Source: Cryobacterium shii
Lineage (GTDB): Bacteria > Actinomycetota > Actinomycetes > Actinomycetales > Microbacteriaceae
Assembly (NCBI RefSeq): GCF_004402595.1
Contig: NZ_SOFY01000047.1
Coordinates: forward strand, 1-39,176
Direction: 5' to 3'
Length of the DNA: 39,176 nucleotides
This document shows, one piece after another, positions 37,641-39,176 of the stretch. Numbering within the stretch: position 1 is the first letter of the stretch; every line of letters starts with the position of its first letter. Both the position numbers and the translations under genes were made by a program. A model generated the notes under the pieces. The model had not been told where the DNA came from and ran no database searches. It saw nothing but the letters and a program-made list of their open reading frames with translations.

Positions 37641-39176
37641 AATTTCGTCCTTTAGCGCGCTTGGCGTGCCGGCCCCTCTCGTCTCCGTCCTGACGAGTCA
37701 GGGTATCGACAGCCCCTTCCCGATCCAGATCGACACCCTGCCCGACACCCTCAACGGTCGCGACGTTCTCGGCCGCGGCAAGACCGGCTCGGGCAAGACG
37801 CTCGCGTTCGCGCTGCCCATGGTGTCGCGCCTTGGCGGCAAGCTCGCCGGCGGCAAGCGCCGCCCCGGTCGTCCGCTGGGCCTGATCCTCGCCCCGACCC
37901 GCGAGCTGGCCACGCAGATCACCAACGCACTCACCCCGCTGGCCGAGGCCTACGGCCTCAACACGACCACCATCTTCGGCGGCGTCTCGCAGGGCCGCCA
38001 GGTCTCCGCGCTCAAGGCGGGCGTCGACATCGTCGTGGCCTGCCCCGGCCGCCTCGAAGACCTGATGAAGCAGGGCTTTATCAGCCTGGACGCCGTCGAG
38101 ATCACCGTGCTCGACGAGGCCGACCACATGGCCGACCTGGGCTTCCTGCCCGTCGTCACGCGCATCATGGACAAGACGCCCAGCAGCGGCCAGCGCCTGC
38201 TGTTCTCGGCCACGCTCGACAACGGCGTGGACAAGATCGTGCGCCGCTTCCTGCACAACGAGGTCATGCACTCGGTCGACGAGGCCAACAGCCACGTCTC
38301 CGCGATGACCCACCACGTGTTCGAGATCGACGGCGTCGAATCGAAGAAGGCGCTCGTCGAGAAGCTGGCCAGCGGTTCCGGCCGCCGGATCCTCTTCATG
38401 CGCACCAAGCACCAGGCCAAGAAGCTCGCCAAGTCGCTCACCGACGCCGGGATCCCCTCCGTCGACCTGCACGGCAACCTCTCGCAGGTGGCTCGTGACC
38501 GCAACCTCGCGGCGTTCAGCGCCGGCGACGTGAAGGTGCTCGTCGCCACGGATGTCGCGGCCCGCGGCGTGCACGTCGACGACATCGAACTCGTCATCCA
38601 CGTCGACCCGCCGGCCGAGCACAAGGCGTACCTGCACCGCTCGGGCCGCACCGCCCGCGCCGGCAGCGCCGGTGACGTTGTGACCCTGGTCCTCCCCGAG
38701 CAGCGTCGCGACACCGACGCACTCCTCCGCAAGGCCGCCATCAAGGTGTCCCCGCAGCGCGTGACCGCGAGCTCCCCGGCCGTGGACGCCCTCGTCGGCG
38801 ACGTCGCCGCCTACGTCAAGCCGGTCCCCCGCGTCGAGCAGCCGCAGGGCCAGTCCCAGGGCGGCCGTTCGCAGGGCGCCAACGCCCAGCGCAAGCGCGT
38901 CAACCGCGACGAGCGTGACGGCGGCGGACGCGGCGGCCAGGGCAACGGCCGTGGCGGACGCGGCGGCGATGCCGCGCCGGCCGGCGGAGCGCGCCAGGAG
39001 CGTTCGGGCCGCCCCGCGGCATCCGGTCACAGCCACGCCCCCGCGGGCAACGGCGGCGGCCAGGGTCGTTCGGCTCAGGGCTCCGGTCGCTCCGGCGGCC
39101 TGCAGGTCGGCGGCCTCGTCCGCGGTGCCGGTTCCACCGGAGGCGCACGCCGCTCGGCTCCGCGCCGCGCGCAGGG
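37633..39176 (+). CDS. DEAD-box ATP-dependent RNA helicase, 3' end outside window
   Basis: The frame is open from TTG 37633 to the window edge (514 codons). AAAGG lies seven bases upstream. All helicase motifs are visible: Q-motif region SSFSALGVPAPLVS with FPIQ, motif I GRGKTGSGKT, Ia PTRELATQI, GG, Ib CPGRLEDL, II VLDEADHM, III FSATL, IV ILFMRTKHQ, V VATDVAARGVHVDDI and VI HRSGRTARAG. After about residue 395 comes a Gly/Arg/Gln-rich tail (RGGQGNGRGGRGG) typical of cold-adaptation or ribosome-assembly helicases, which helps RNA binding. Alternative starts downstream would lose the conserved N-terminus. Which DEAD-box subgroup it belongs to cannot be settled. Confidence 0.93.
   Translation, partial: MSEISSFSALGVPAPLVSVLTSQGIDSPFPIQIDTLPDTLNGRDVLGRGKTGSGKTLAFALPMVSRLGGKLAGGKRRPGRPLGLILAPTRELATQITNALTPLAEAYGLNTTTIFGGVSQGRQVSALKAGVDIVVACPGRLEDLMKQGFISLDAVEITVLDEADHMADLGFLPVVTRIMDKTPSSGQRLLFSATLDNGVDKIVRRFLHNEVMHSVDEANSHVSAMTHHVFEIDGVESKKALVEKLASGSGRRILFMRTKHQAKKLAKSLTDAGIPSVDLHGNLSQVARDRNLAAFSAGDVKVLVATDVAARGVHVDDIELVIHVDPPAEHKAYLHRSGRTARAGSAGDVVTLVLPEQRRDTDALLRKAAIKVSPQRVTASSPAVDALVGDVAAYVKPVPRVEQPQGQSQGGRSQGANAQRKRVNRDERDGGGRGGQGNGRGGRGGDAAPAGGARQERSGRPAASGHSHAPAGNGGGQGRSAQGSGRSGGLQVGGLVRGAGSTGGARRSAPRRAQ

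Noticed and set aside
37465..39036. Long minus-strand frame opposite the DEAD-box helicase
   Set aside because: It mirrors the helicase codons and has no recognisable domain; the plus-strand frame has all helicase motifs.

Overview
This is a GC-rich chromosomal segment (roughly two thirds G+C by eye) from an actinobacterium, most likely a member of the Microbacteriaceae (a Cryobacterium/Leifsonia-type genome). The evidence is the actinobacterial rpoB-rpoC pair with a characteristic RpoB N-terminus, the many TTG/GTG starts behind good Shine-Dalgarno (SD) sequences, and families typical of that group (RDD, DUF427, DUF1684, the tail of TPM proteins, EVE). The genus is an inference. I see no tRNA, rRNA, CRISPR array, insertion sequence or prophage.

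Layout. 1-3.7 kb: a partial RDD membrane protein and a small four-helix membrane protein (minus), an orphan fragment related to the target-recognition half of MmeI-type restriction-modification enzymes (plus), and a multi-pass membrane protein with a long acidic disordered N-terminus (minus), separated by a strong hairpin terminator. 3.8-14.8 kb (minus, transcribed from high to low coordinates): a complete type IV pilus operon in the order pilB-pilT-pilC-pilA-pilV-pilW-pilX-pilD-pilM-pilN-pilO. The genes are tightly packed and often overlap by 1-10 nt. There is no pilP or pilQ, as expected for a cell without an outer membrane. 14.9-20.1 kb (minus): two cyclic-di-GMP genes, a FIST-PAS-GGDEF gene broken by a single-base frameshift and with a degenerate active-site motif, and an intact membrane PAS-GGDEF-EAL protein. 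Because they lie directly upstream of pilB on the same strand, c-di-GMP control of the pilus is a reasonable inference. 20.2-28.5 kb (minus): a small membrane-anchored protein, a classic cUUCGg terminator, then rpoC and rpoB.

28.6-37.4 kb: a less conserved, repeat-rich stretch. It holds a spermidine-synthase-like gene with a near-consensus promoter divergent from rpoB, a TPR protein, a lipoprotein PQQ-type sugar dehydrogenase with a frameshift after its signal peptide, a SprT-like metalloprotein, a DUF427 protein, a ComB-like phosphatase, the coiled-coil tail of a TPM protein without the TPM domain, an EVE protein, an SRPBCC-like protein with a pentapeptide-repeat tail, and a DUF1684 protein. 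Its intergenic regions carry at least five repeat structures: a 9-bp tandem array, two 123-bp direct copies with inverted ends, a related single element, a G-rich array, and two exact 82-bp palindromic copies. 37.4-39.2 kb: a long leader with a possible 8-codon upstream ORF, then a DEAD-box RNA helicase that runs off the window.

The most interesting items are: the Gram-positive type IV pilus locus with a very large PilX-like minor pilin carrying a bactofilin-like beta-helix region; its c-di-GMP neighbours; the octamer GCATCCGT, found 23 times where chance predicts one or two; the orphan MmeI-type recognition module; and the palindromic intergenic repeats.
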